Positions 1-7,354 are shown, numbered from the stretch's first letter. The stretch: 50,791 bases of DNA from Arthrobacter sp. AFG7.2 (GCF_002892835.1 NZ_PJMB01000016.1:1-50791); one strand, 5' to 3'. Program-made: numbers and translations. The notes: generated by a model not told the origin, from the letters alone.

Positions 1-2
1 CC

Positions 3-125
3 ATGGAGAACGTCAAGGCCACGGCCACCGACGCAGCCCAAAACGTCAAAGCCGAAGGCCAACACGCGGCCACCGACGTCAAGGACCGCGCCACCGACGC
101 CAAAACCAACGTCCAAAACACCTGA
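3..125 (+). CDS. Helical LEA/CsbD-like stress protein, C-terminal part
   Basis: An open frame runs from the window edge to a TGA. The visible 40 residues are highly charged and Ala/Thr/Asp/Lys-rich, with a repeating pattern around ATDAAQNVK, ATDVKDR and ATDAKTNV. Such roughly 11-residue amphipathic repeats are typical of group 3 LEA-like or CsbD-like hydrophilic stress proteins. An ATG sits at position 3, but the frame is open to the edge, so this may be an internal Met of a longer gene. Neighbours of stress type (YihY, CsbD, Dps) fit. No enzymatic motif is visible, and the function is only inferred from composition. Confidence 0.55.
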   Translation: MENVKATATDAAQNVKAEGQHAATDVKDRATDAKTNVQNT

Positions 126-164
126 CGGGTCTGCTGCGGCACCCGCAAGTACTAAGCACCACCC

Positions 165-200
165 GACAGGCCGGCCCGCCAAACGCGGAGCCGGCCTGTC
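165..200 (+). terminator. GC-rich hairpin after the first gene
   Basis: A perfect 11-bp stem, GACAGGCCGGC (165-175) with GCCGGCCTGTC (190-200), encloses a 14-nt loop 40 bp after the stop codon. No T-run follows, as is common for actinobacterial terminators, so the terminator role is probable rather than certain. Confidence 0.5.
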
Positions 201-230
201 AGGTTCAGGCCCTGACCGAGAGGACACCCC

Positions 231-1433
231 ATGGCCACTCACGACTCTTCCGAAACCAGTACTGCCAAAGCAGGACAGGCACCGGATCCGAACGACTCCC
301 GGAAGCCGGACAGCCCCAGAGACCTGGACAAGCCGAACTGGAAATACATCCTCAAGAAGACCCTGCGGGAGTTCAACAAGGACCAGTGCCCGGACCTCGC
401 CGCCGCTTTGACCTACTACGCGGTGCTGTCGCTGTTCCCGGCGATTCTGGCACTTGTGTCCCTGGTCGGAATCTTTGGTGACCCGCAAAAGACCACTGAC
501 GCGCTCCTGCAGATCGTCAGGGGATTTGTCCCGGCCGAGACTGCTGACACGGTAGGCGGAGTGGTCGCAGACCTTGCCAGTGCACCTGCTGCCGGTTTGA
601 CCCTGGTGATCGGCCTTGCCACCGCCCTGTGGTCTGCATCCGGCTATGTGGGCGCCTTCGGCCGTGCCATGAACCGGGTGTATGAGGTTGACGAGGGCCG
701 TGCCTTCGTCAAACTGCGTGGCACCATGCTCGCCGTCACCCTCCTGGCCGTGGTCATCGTCGCCATCCTGGCAGGCATGCTGGTGCTGAGTGGTCCCGTG
801 GCTGAGGCCGTGGGCGGCCTGATCGGCCTGAGCGGCATTTTCCTCACGATCTGGGACATCGCCAAATGGCCGGTCATGGTGGGGCTGATTATCGTTATCA
901 TCGCGGTCCTGTACTACGCAACCCCCAACGTCAAGCAGCCCAAATTCAAGTGGATGAGCATGGGCTCGGGCATTGCGCTGTTCGTCTTCCTCCTCGCGTC
1001 GGTTGGTTTCGGTTTCTATGTGGGCAATTTTGGAAACTACAACAAGACCTACGGCGCCCTCGGCGGCGTGATTGTCATGCTGCTGTGGCTGTGGATCCTG
1101 AACATGTCGCTGCTCTTCGGTGCGGAGTTTGATGCGGAGATGGAACGGGGACGCCAGCTCCAGGCCGGCATCAAGGCGGAAGAGACCATCCAGCTGCCGC
1201 CGCGGGATACCAAGAAGAGCGAGAAGCTGCAGAAGCAGGAAGAGGAGGACATTCAGCATGGCCGCGAGCTGCGCGAGAAGTACAGCGCTGACAACGGCCA
1301 GGACGGTGCCTCCGAGGGGGATGAAGGCAAGGCCGACGACGACGGCACGAACGGCGCCCAGCCTACGGAACCACATCGCGACAGGGTCCGGAACAAGCTT
1401 CGTGACCGCGCCAACGGCGGAGAACAAAACTAG
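231..1433 (+). CDS. YihY/virulence factor BrkB family membrane protein
   Basis: The 400-residue product matches the YihY/BrkB family, once annotated as ribonuclease BN. It shows the family core ALTYYAVLSLFPAILALVSL near residues 59-78 and about six hydrophobic segments up to roughly residue 300, including one ending GGVIVMLLWLWILNMSLLFG and then AEFDAE. The first 45 residues are hydrophilic, and the last 90 or so form a long charged Glu/Asp/Lys/Gln tail that is longer than in many family members and probably cytoplasmic. The ATG is preceded by a purine-rich GAGAGGA. The molecular function of the family is not settled. Neighbouring CsbD-like genes suggest an envelope-stress setting, but that is inference. 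Confidence 0.88.
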   Translation: MATHDSSETSTAKAGQAPDPNDSRKPDSPRDLDKPNWKYILKKTLREFNKDQCPDLAAALTYYAVLSLFPAILALVSLVGIFGDPQKTTDALLQIVRGFVPAETADTVGGVVADLASAPAAGLTLVIGLATALWSASGYVGAFGRAMNRVYEVDEGRAFVKLRGTMLAVTLLAVVIVAILAGMLVLSGPVAEAVGGLIGLSGIFLTIWDIAKWPVMVGLIIVIIAVLYYATPNVKQPKFKWMSMGSGIALFVFLLASVGFGFYVGNFGNYNKTYGALGGVIVMLLWLWILNMSLLFGAEFDAEMERGRQLQAGIKAEETIQLPPRDTKKSEKLQKQEEEDIQHGRELREKYSADNGQDGASEGDEGKADDDGTNGAQPTEPHRDRVRNKLRDRANGGEQN

Positions 1434-1495
1434 GGAAGCGATGGAGCCATAGCCGGCGGGACTGTCCCCCGTTAGGCCCTGGCGGGGACTAGGCA

Positions 1496-1532
1496 GGACC
1501 TTCACAATGAGGGAAAATTGTTGTGGAGGTCC
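1496..1532 (+). other. Long stem-loop in the 1434-1815 intergenic region
   Basis: The 382-bp gap after the YihY gene has no convincing gene. Near its start lies an imperfect inverted repeat: GGACCTTCACAAT (1496-1508) pairs with GTTGTGGAGGTCC (1520-1532), 11 Watson-Crick plus 2 G-T pairs, around an 11-nt A-rich loop. A second, weaker stem GTCCCC/GGGGAC lies at 1464-1489. No T-tract follows, so it could be a terminator, an RNA-processing site or a small-RNA element. The rest of the gap (1533-1815) holds two GGGTAA blocks at about 1690-1706 that resemble -10 elements of SigB/SigF-type promoters, without a clear -35. Confidence 0.4.
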
Positions 1533-1815
1533 TGTTGAGTTTCCCGGGTTGGCATGGTGATCCGGGAGCAGGCGGGGTCGGCGGTGAGATGGCCTCTTCT
1601 GAGACCGAGGCCAGTCCCCCCAGTCGCCGTCGGCCCCCTCCATCCACTTCTGGAGTTGGGCCCTGTTCGGTGTGTCGTACCGGGTAATCCCGGGGTAACT
1701 GGACAAGCAGGGAATACTGCAATATTTTCAAGACTACGCTGCTGGCTTCTCCGGAGGCCGGCAGGACCGCTGAAGCAGATACGGCGGCATCACGGTCGAC
1801 CCCGAATGAGCGGAC

Positions 1816-2073
1816 ATGCCTGCTACACACTTTGAAGAATTTCTTGCCGAAGCCGTCATACCGGACAGGGAGCCGGGACTGGGACTGGGACGGGATGAGC
1901 TCTACGGGCTTTACACCAGCTGGTGCCTCCTCCACAAAGCCCAGCTGCAGCCTCCCGAGGCACTGTGGGAAGCCCTGCTGGAGCACGGCATCAATCCGGA
2001 CAGCAACAATCTGTCAATGACCGGTCCGGCAGCAGCCGACTACATCGTGGCCAGCGCGCCGGACCTGGTCTAA
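1816..2073 (+). CDS. Small conserved protein, winged-helix-like
   Basis: The 85-residue protein starts MPATHFEEFLAEAV and contains ELYGLYTSWCLLHKAQ followed by EALWEALLEHGINPD. This pattern of Tyr-x-x-Tyr-x-x-Trp-Cys, then a helix ending in a Gly-Ile/Phe turn, recalls the winged-helix DNA-binding domain appended to phage and plasmid D5-type primases. No primase or helicase domain is present, so it would be a stand-alone version. The start has only a weak ribosome binding site. It sits between a YihY gene and csbD in the same direction. The DNA-binding role is a guess from pattern; treat it as a conserved hypothetical. Confidence 0.6.
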   Translation: MPATHFEEFLAEAVIPDREPGLGLGRDELYGLYTSWCLLHKAQLQPPEALWEALLEHGINPDSNNLSMTGPAAADYIVASAPDLV

Positions 2074-2231
2074 CCCCATCAGCCCCCACTCGCGGACGCT
2101 GCCCGTCCACGCCTGCAAGGCCAGCCGGATCACCACCTTCACAGAACCTGTTGAAGTTACCTGGTGGTGGCTAGCATGAAGGCATGGCGGGGGCGTCGGC
2201 GCCTCCGGCACCAGCCGAAGGGAGAAATGCC

Positions 2232-2408
2232 ATGGGTTTGGATGACAAAATTGACAATGCGGCCGAGAAAATGGGCGGCAAAGCCAAAGAAGCAACCGGC
2301 AAAGCAACTAATGATGAAAGCCTCCGGACCGAAGGCCAGATGGACCAGGCCAAAGCTGATTTGAAGCAGGCCGGCGAAAAGGTCAAGGACGCTTTCAAGA
2401 AAGAGTAG
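2232..2408 (+). CDS. CsbD family stress protein
   Basis: The 58-residue, very hydrophilic protein carries the CsbD pattern: MGLDDKIDNAAEKMGGKAKE, a Gly-Lys-Ala-Thr stretch, then EGQMDQAKADLKQAGEKVKD. CsbD-like proteins are small general-stress proteins (sigma-B-controlled in Bacillus) of unknown biochemical function. The frame is open 16 codons further upstream, but the ATG at 2232 is chosen because AGGGAGA lies about 8 nt before it and the family starts at MGLDDK. A strong hairpin terminator follows directly. Two CACCACC/GGTGGTG arms flank its upstream region at about 2131-2169 and may be regulatory. Confidence 0.88.
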   Translation: MGLDDKIDNAAEKMGGKAKEATGKATNDESLRTEGQMDQAKADLKQAGEKVKDAFKKE

Positions 2409-2418
2409 CCGCGGGGAA

Positions 2419-2451
2419 AAGGGGCTGTTGCGTAACGCAGCAGCCCCTTTG
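2419..2451. terminator. Bidirectional terminator between convergent genes
   Basis: A 15-bp stem with one G-T pair, AAAGGGGCTGTTGCG (2419-2433) with CGCAGCAGCCCCTTT (2437-2451), closes on a 3-nt loop. It lies between csbD (plus) and the glycosyltransferase (minus). A-rich sequence on the left gives a T-tract for minus-strand transcripts, so it can serve both. Confidence 0.85.
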
Positions 2452-2472
2452 CCTTTAAAACCACAGCCGGCT

Positions 2473-3216
2473 TTACCTCTCAGGCGTCAGCTCAGGGTCC
2501 ATGCCGAGCATCCGCAAATAGCCGCCGAACCCCTCAGGAGCGCGGGCTTCTGTCCGGCCGGAGGTCCGGACACGCACCGTATCTGTCGCCCGCACGTCAA
2601 ACCCCTTCTCCCGCAGCCGTGCCGCCAGCACCCTGTCCTCATGCACCAGGTACCGCGGGAAACCGCCGGCCACCAGATAAGCGGAAGCACGGATGCCAAA
2701 GTTCGCGCCGAAAACGTGGGTATGGTCTTCCTCGAAAAGATGCAGCGACTGCCAGCGGCTGAGGAGCTCGGGCGCCACCCCGGCAGGGTCCATTTCAACG
2801 GAGCCGAGGACTGCATCGGCTCCCGCCGCGGCCAACGCCAGCTGTCCCACCAGCCAGTTGGCAGGAACGACCGAATCGGCGTCAGTATTTGCCAGCCACA
2901 GCCCGGCGGCGTCATCCGGGCTTCTGTCGTTTGCCGCACCCAGAACCTCCCATGTCCCGGATCGCCGGCTCCGCCCGACGCTTCGAAAGTCGACGGTATG
3001 GGCTGAAAAGCACCTGTTCCTGGTGGTGAACCCTGAGGTTATTTCCGCAGACCCGTCAGTGCAGGAATCAAGGACCACGAGAACAGTGACGTCCGTACCC
3101 GGCTGGACGAGCTGTACCGCGGATGCGGCGGCCTCCACGCCTGAAAGGGCGCGCTCCAGGTGCTCTTCCTCGTTGTGCACCGGAATCACCACGGCCACCC
3201 GGTCAATCGGGGTCAA
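2473..3216 (-). CDS. Glycosyltransferase family 2
   Basis: The 247-residue protein has the GT-A signature of family 2 transferases: VAVVIPVHNEEEHLERAL at residues 7-24, a VVLDSCTDGS segment near 48-57, the metal-binding DAD at 112-114 and a late HED motif (LVHEDRVLAARL). It should transfer a sugar from a nucleotide-activated donor. No membrane segment is visible, so it probably acts in the cytoplasm or loosely at the membrane. Its start overlaps the stop of the deacetylase/methyltransferase gene by 4 bp, showing translational coupling; it is the last gene of a probable four-gene unit led by dps. Donor and acceptor are unknown. Family membership is firm; the pathway is inferred. Confidence 0.85.
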   Translation of the reverse strand: MTPIDRVAVVIPVHNEEEHLERALSGVEAAASAVQLVQPGTDVTVLVVLDSCTDGSAEITSGFTTRNRCFSAHTVDFRSVGRSRRSGTWEVLGAANDRSPDDAAGLWLANTDADSVVPANWLVGQLALAAAGADAVLGSVEMDPAGVAPELLSRWQSLHLFEEDHTHVFGANFGIRASAYLVAGGFPRYLVHEDRVLAARLREKGFDVRATDTVRVRTSGRTEARAPEGFGGYLRMLGMDPELTPER

Positions 3217-4589
3217 GGGGCCGGCGCCGTTGCCCCGGGTGCTGTTAACGTCTCCAGGAGAAAGTCACGCTCCCGGTACACCGCGGCAGTGGGCCAGGAC
3301 AGCCGGTTCCTCGCCATGGTGTGGACGGCTTCACCATCAAGCTCCCAGCCGGAAACGGGATGCCGCCAATGGCAGAGCAGCAGGGTGCCGCCCGGCAGCA
3401 TCGAGGTCCTGATTTTCCTGAGCAGCAGATCAAACTCATCTGCGCCGAAGTAGTACCCCACCTCGGACAGCACCACCAGATCGTAGCTCCCGGAGGGCCA
3501 CGCGGCGGGAAGCGTCAGTTGACGCAAGGAGACGCCCGGGAAGCTGAGCAGCCGTTCTTCCGCCCGATCCAGTGCTGCCCTGCTGGCGTCCACGCCCAGC
3601 AGAGTGGCGCACCGCGGCGCAAGATCAGCGGTCAGAGTACCGATGGAGCATCCAATTTCCAGCCCCGCGGAATAGCTTTTGTTGGGAAGTGCCGCCACCG
3701 TCAGGGCGCGTTTCCGCTGCTCGTACCAGCTGGTGGTGTAGTTCCAGGGGTCCGGATCCTGCGAGTGGACCCGGTCAAAGAGGCGCTCCGCCTCCTTGCT
3801 GGTGTAGGGCCTCTGTCCGGCCCCGGGAGTCCAGGCGAAGGTTTCGTAAGGGCGGGAAAAATGGCTCAGGAAGGAGCTGCCCAGGAGGACTTCGTCACCG
3901 GGATGCGGCGAAAGCGGCCTGGTCTGGCTGGCGTGCGTCTGCATGGCACGTTCTTTGACAGCCTGCTCTGCAGGTTCCAGCGGCAGCCGTAGCCAGGACT
4001 CCCATTCGGGGTGCCCGGGGTTTGCCCAGAGCCAGTACCAGACGGGGTACTCCAGCAGGGCATGGCCGCGGCCGGCGGCAACACCGGCGGCCACTGTCCC
4101 CAGGGTGTCATGGTCGCCGTGCCCGTCCGCGCGGTAGGGAGCAACGATGACCAGCTGCTCGGCCGGTCCTTCCAGCCGCTCCGCGGCTTCGGTGATGGAG
4201 CGGGCGATGTCCTCCGCGTGCTCCGCCAGGCCGCTGTCCGGAAGACCCAGGTATTGCCAGCGGTCTTCAAACCCCATCAGCCCCAGCGCCGCTGCGAACT
4301 CCGCCAGGCGGATGGATTTCAGCTCCTCCGGCGAGACGGTCTGCGAGTTGGGATGCGAGGCCTCCCCGGCCGTGCACAACAGGACGTGGGCCTCCGCCCC
4401 TAGTCCGTGGAGCCGCGCCAGCAGTCCGCCTGCTCCGAGCGTTTCGTCGTCGGGGTGGGCTGCGAGCACCAGGAACCGCATGGCGGCCAGCTCCTCTGGA
4501 GCCAGCGGGAGTTCGGGGATGAGCGGGAGTCCCCCGGCCGCCCAGGATGCTTCGTCAGTCCCTTCGTCAGTGTGCGCGAAGGTCACCAC
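3213..4589 (-). CDS. PIG-L deacetylase fused to NodS-like SAM methyltransferase
   Basis: This 458-residue protein has two domains. The N-terminal half is a zinc-dependent PIG-L/LmbE deacetylase with AHPDDET (44-50) and the metal-site DGHGDH (155-160). The C-terminal half (about 265-445) is a class I methyltransferase: DPDPWNYTTSWYEQRKR, motif I GLEIGCSIGTLT (309-320), and SYDLVVLSEVGYYF. The DPW...YEQ...EIGCSIG...SEVxYY pattern resembles the NodS family, whose founder N-methylates the de-N-acetylated sugar of rhizobial Nod factors. A fused enzyme could deacetylate an N-acetyl sugar and then methylate the free amine. The GTG start overlaps the upstream flavoprotein gene by 7 bp, with AAAGGTGA upstream. 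Domain calls are firm; substrate and order of reactions are inference. Confidence 0.85.
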   Translation of the reverse strand: MVTFAHTDEGTDEASWAAGGLPLIPELPLAPEELAAMRFLVLAAHPDDETLGAGGLLARLHGLGAEAHVLLCTAGEASHPNSQTVSPEELKSIRLAEFAAALGLMGFEDRWQYLGLPDSGLAEHAEDIARSITEAAERLEGPAEQLVIVAPYRADGHGDHDTLGTVAAGVAAGRGHALLEYPVWYWLWANPGHPEWESWLRLPLEPAEQAVKERAMQTHASQTRPLSPHPGDEVLLGSSFLSHFSRPYETFAWTPGAGQRPYTSKEAERLFDRVHSQDPDPWNYTTSWYEQRKRALTVAALPNKSYSAGLEIGCSIGTLTADLAPRCATLLGVDASRAALDRAEERLLSFPGVSLRQLTLPAAWPSGSYDLVVLSEVGYYFGADEFDLLLRKIRTSMLPGGTLLLCHWRHPVSGWELDGEAVHTMARNRLSWPTAAVYRERDFLLETLTAPGATAPAP

Positions 4590-5692
4590 GCGGCGTCACC
4601 TTTCAGGGTCAAGGCGCCCAGCTGGGCGTCATCTCGCATGGCGTGGTGCTGGCGGACGTACAACGCCAGGTCCGCCATCCGCTTGGCATACTTCCCGTCA
4701 AAGGCCAGCGGGCCAGGTCCCCGGTTGCTGCCCACCATGGACAGCACGCGGTCGACGGCGGCGGCACAGGTTCCGCGCACCCGCAGGGCGTCGCTCCATG
4801 CCGAGGCCTGCCCGCCGGGAAGCCGGGCCCGGTCGGTTCGTTCCGCCGTGTGCGCAAGGTGCTGCAGTGCTGAGGTCAGCACGCGGTCCAATTCCCCGAG
4901 CGCGGCCAGCGCAATCTGGTCCGGTTCCCTGCCGGCGGACTTTCCTGCCTGCAGCGAATCGCGGTAGTCCCGGGCAAGACCTACCGCTCCTCCGATCCAG
5001 CACGCGGCCACGCCCATTCCACCCCAGGCAAACCCGGGCCGGCTGAAATACCAGTTTGTCCCCTGCAGCGGCTCGGCGGGGACCCGGTCAAAGTGAACGG
5101 TGCCGCTGGGAATTTCCTGCAGGCCCCTGGCCACCCAGGCAGGTTCCTCGCAGGTGACGCCGGGGTGGCGGAGGTTGACCGCGAAAGCCGCCCTCCCGCC
5201 GTCGTCCGTGTGCGCAGTGATCACCGCGTGGTCAAGGACGGGGGCGAGTGAGCACCACGGCTTGGCCCCGTCCAGGAGCACCCCTGAGCCGTGCGGCTCT
5301 GCGGAGAGCCGTGTTCCTTGGCCTTCCGCAGCAAAGACGCCCCAGGAACCGGTGGCACGTGAAGGGTCCCGGCCTGCCTGCTTAAGGATGGCCAGCGCAT
5401 CCAGGTGCGGCTCGAAGACCCTGGCAGCAGCAACGTCGATGGCGGCCACAGTTGCCAGGAACTCCCACAGGAGTCCTGTGCTGCCACTGCCGGGTTGGGG
5501 CCACCGCTTCCCCGCTTCCCGGGCCAGGGCAAGCAAAGCGGGGACGTTCCCGGCAGCGGCGGCGATCTCCTGGAACAGGGGATCCGTACCGTGGGGCCCT
5601 CCCCCGTGAGGGGACAGGCGGACTACAGGGTTGGCGCGTTCCGGGAGGGAGACGGCGGATGGTGCGCTGCCTATATCGGAGCGTTCCGGCAT
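4583..5692 (-). CDS. Acyl-CoA dehydrogenase-fold flavoprotein
   Basis: The 369-residue product has the acyl-CoA dehydrogenase fold: a central segment GAKPWCSLAPVLDHAVIT (142-159) matching the family's G-x-K-x-W-x-x-x-A motif, and a C-terminal helical bundle ending near YVRQHHAMRDDAQLG. I do not see the catalytic Glu context of classical dehydrogenases (a Y-x-G-x-E-type segment), so it may not desaturate acyl-CoA. Relatives with this fold include flavin monooxygenases and amino-sugar N-oxygenases (nitrososynthases). It starts 14 bp after the dps stop and overlaps the deacetylase/methyltransferase gene by 7 bp, suggesting co-transcription. The start lacks a clear Shine-Dalgarno sequence. Fold is confident; reaction unknown. 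Confidence 0.75.
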   Translation of the reverse strand: MPERSDIGSAPSAVSLPERANPVVRLSPHGGGPHGTDPLFQEIAAAAGNVPALLALAREAGKRWPQPGSGSTGLLWEFLATVAAIDVAAARVFEPHLDALAILKQAGRDPSRATGSWGVFAAEGQGTRLSAEPHGSGVLLDGAKPWCSLAPVLDHAVITAHTDDGGRAAFAVNLRHPGVTCEEPAWVARGLQEIPSGTVHFDRVPAEPLQGTNWYFSRPGFAWGGMGVAACWIGGAVGLARDYRDSLQAGKSAGREPDQIALAALGELDRVLTSALQHLAHTAERTDRARLPGGQASAWSDALRVRGTCAAAVDRVLSMVGSNRGPGPLAFDGKYAKRMADLALYVRQHHAMRDDAQLGALTLKGDAAW

Positions 5693-5706
5693 CAGGGGCC
5701 GGGCGC

Positions 5707-6186
5707 CTAGTTGCTTGCCGGTTCGGTCACCTTGGCGGTGGGGGCCATGGTTTCGGCGTTGACCATCCAGGCCAACTGCTCCAGCCGTTCGATCGCCGCG
5801 TGCAGCAGGTCTGCGCTGGTGGGGTCTTCCTCGTCAACGTCATCGTGGACGTCGCGCATGGTCTGGACGGCCCGTTCCAGCCTGGCGGTGATGAGTTTGA
5901 CGGTGTCTTTGGTGGAGGTCAGCCCTTCGGGGAACTCCTCAAGCCGGCTGCCGGCGGAGACCGTGCTGCTCCGGCCGTCGGGAAGTGCATGCAGGGCCCG
6001 CATCCGCTCGGCAGCCTGGTCAGCGAAAAGCCGGGCGGCAGCGATGATCTCGTCGAGTTGCAGGTGCAGGTCGCGGAAGTTCGCACCAACCACGTTCCAG
6101 TGGGCCTGCTTTCCCTGCACATGCAGTTCGATGAGGTCGGTAAGCACCATCTGTAGATTGCTGGCAAGGGTGGGTGACGCTTTCAT
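5707..6186 (-). CDS. dps: Dps ferritin-like DNA-protecting protein
   Basis: The 159-residue protein is a typical Dps: it oxidises and stores iron in a dodecamer and shields DNA during oxidative stress and starvation. The ferroxidase residues are present as His29 (QAHW), His41 (DLHLQLDEI), Asp56 and Glu60, at the usual spacing. The ATG at 6186 is preceded by GGAGG at 6 nt; the frame extends one TTG codon further, which is less likely. A palindrome CTAAGTATGCTTAG lies 54 nt upstream. The downstream flavoprotein gene begins 14 bp after the stop, so dps probably heads an operon of unusual content. Confidence 0.93.
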   Translation of the reverse strand: MKASPTLASNLQMVLTDLIELHVQGKQAHWNVVGANFRDLHLQLDEIIAAARLFADQAAERMRALHALPDGRSSTVSAGSRLEEFPEGLTSTKDTVKLITARLERAVQTMRDVHDDVDEEDPTSADLLHAAIERLEQLAWMVNAETMAPTAKVTEPASN

Positions 6187-6240
6187 CAATTTCCTCCACT
6201 GCTGCTGTCGGTCCCGGCTGAACTCCAGCCGGACATTATT

Positions 6241-6254
6241 CTAAGCATACTTAG
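6241..6254 (-). promoter_or_regulatory. TAAG-N4-CTTA palindrome upstream of dps
   Basis: Reading towards dps the site is CTAAGTATGCTTAG, followed by AATAAT, which could be a -10. It lies 54 nt before the ATG. Near-identical sites precede three other genes in this window (14983, 20877, 35773). Binding protein unknown. Confidence 0.55.
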
Positions 6255-6281
6255 CAGTTTCGATGGGCGGAGATGCAGGTG

Positions 6282-6959
6282 CTACCTGATGCGCGCCAGC
6301 GCGAACCCGTCCCAGCCCTTGGAGCCGACGGTCTGGATGACGGTGGCGTCCAGCCGGGGGTGCTCACCCAGGAGCTTGAGCGCATCGATGATGCCAGGGG
6401 CATTGGCCGGGTCAATCGAGGGGTCCAGGATTGCGCCCTCCCAGACGGTGTTGTCCAGCACCACCGTGGAACCGGGCCTTCCCAGCCGGACCGCCCAGTC
6501 CAGATAGCTGCTGTTGTTCTCCTTGTCCGCGTCGATAAAAATGAAATCGAAAGGCTCACGGCCTTCCTCCTCAAGCGCAGCCAGGGTTTTCAGCGCCGGC
6601 CCCAGCCTGATCTCCACCTTCTCCCCCAGCCCCGCTGCATCAATGTTGGCCCATGCGACCTCCGCGTGCTTGGGGAGGAATTCGCACGTGACCAAAGTGC
6701 CGTCGTCGGGCAGGCCGCTGCTCATCCAGATGGTGCTGAAGCCGGCGAGCGTGCCAATTTCCAGCACGCGCCGGGCGCCGGAAAGCTGGACCAGGAGCTT
6801 GAGCAGCTTTCCGGCATTGGGTGCCACCTCGATGGCGGGCATGCCTGCCTCGGCGGCGGAGCTGATGGCCCGTTCCAGCGCAGGATTAGGATGCACCACG
6901 ACGCGGGTCAGGAAGTCTTCAGCGGCTGTCCACTCCGGCCGGGTCTTGTGCTCGAACAT
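6282..6959 (-). CDS. O-methyltransferase (family 3, SAM-dependent)
   Basis: The 225-residue protein has the hallmarks of cation-dependent family 3 O-methyltransferases (the catechol and caffeoyl-CoA type): VLEIGTLAGFSTIWMS as SAM motif I, FIFIDADKENN with the metal and SAM aspartates, and VVLDNTVWEG. Such enzymes methylate catechols, hydroxyl groups of small molecules or phenylpropanoids. The frame is open 78 codons upstream, but that extension is Arg/Pro-rich and atypical; the ATG at 6959 (MFEHKTRPEW) fits the family length. It lies 71 bp after the thiamine-binding gene on the same strand. Substrate unknown. Confidence 0.88.
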   Translation of the reverse strand: MFEHKTRPEWTAAEDFLTRVVVHPNPALERAISSAAEAGMPAIEVAPNAGKLLKLLVQLSGARRVLEIGTLAGFSTIWMSSGLPDDGTLVTCEFLPKHAEVAWANIDAAGLGEKVEIRLGPALKTLAALEEEGREPFDFIFIDADKENNSSYLDWAVRLGRPGSTVVLDNTVWEGAILDPSIDPANAPGIIDALKLLGEHPRLDATVIQTVGSKGWDGFALARIR

Positions 6960-7030
6960 GGGCACAGTTTGGCACGCGGCGGGGTGCGGGTCCAGAGAAA
7001 AAGGGTCGACGGCGGGCAATGCCGCCCCGG

Positions 7031-7354
7031 TCAGGAGCCGTCGGCGAGGGCGTTTTCCAGGCGCTCGACTTTTGCCGTGAGCTCTCCCGTGTAGCCGGGC
7101 CGGATATCGGCTTTGATCACCAGGGAGACGCGGCTGCCGTACCGTCCCACTGCCTCCGTTGCCCGCTTGACGACGTCGAAAACCTCGTCCCATTCACCTT
7201 CGATGGTGGTGAACATCGAGTCCGTCTGATTGGGCAGCCCGGACTCGCGGACGATCTTGACAGCGGCCGCAACGGCGTCGTGCACCGAGGCGTCGGAGGA
7301 GCTGGAACCTTCGCTGGGGGTGCCGGACGGGGCAACTGAAAACGCGAGCAACAT
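7031..7354 (-). CDS. Thiamine-binding protein, MTH1187/YkoF-like
   Basis: The 107-residue protein (from MLLAFSVAPSG) fits the MTH1187/YqgV thiamine-binding family: a small ferredoxin-like fold with VHDAVAAAVKIVRESGLPNQ, then TTIEGEWDEVFDVVKRATEAV, then a beta strand VSLVIKADIR. The Gly/Glu/Trp of EGEWDEV is the conserved core. These proteins bind thiamine or related metabolites in homotetramers; their exact role is unclear. The ATG at 7354 was chosen over upstream starts because the family begins with a hydrophobic beta strand. A Ser-rich insertion (GSSSSDAS) follows the first strand. It is divergent from the TetR gene and shares its intergenic operator region. Confidence 0.82.
   Translation of the reverse strand: MLLAFSVAPSGTPSEGSSSSDASVHDAVAAAVKIVRESGLPNQTDSMFTTIEGEWDEVFDVVKRATEAVGRYGSRVSLVIKADIRPGYTGELTAKVERLENALADGS

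Noticed and set aside
1489..1986. 165-codon open frame on the minus strand in the gap before the small winged-helix gene
   Set aside because: Low-complexity, no family pattern, no ribosome binding site, and it overlaps the better supported plus-strand gene at 1816.
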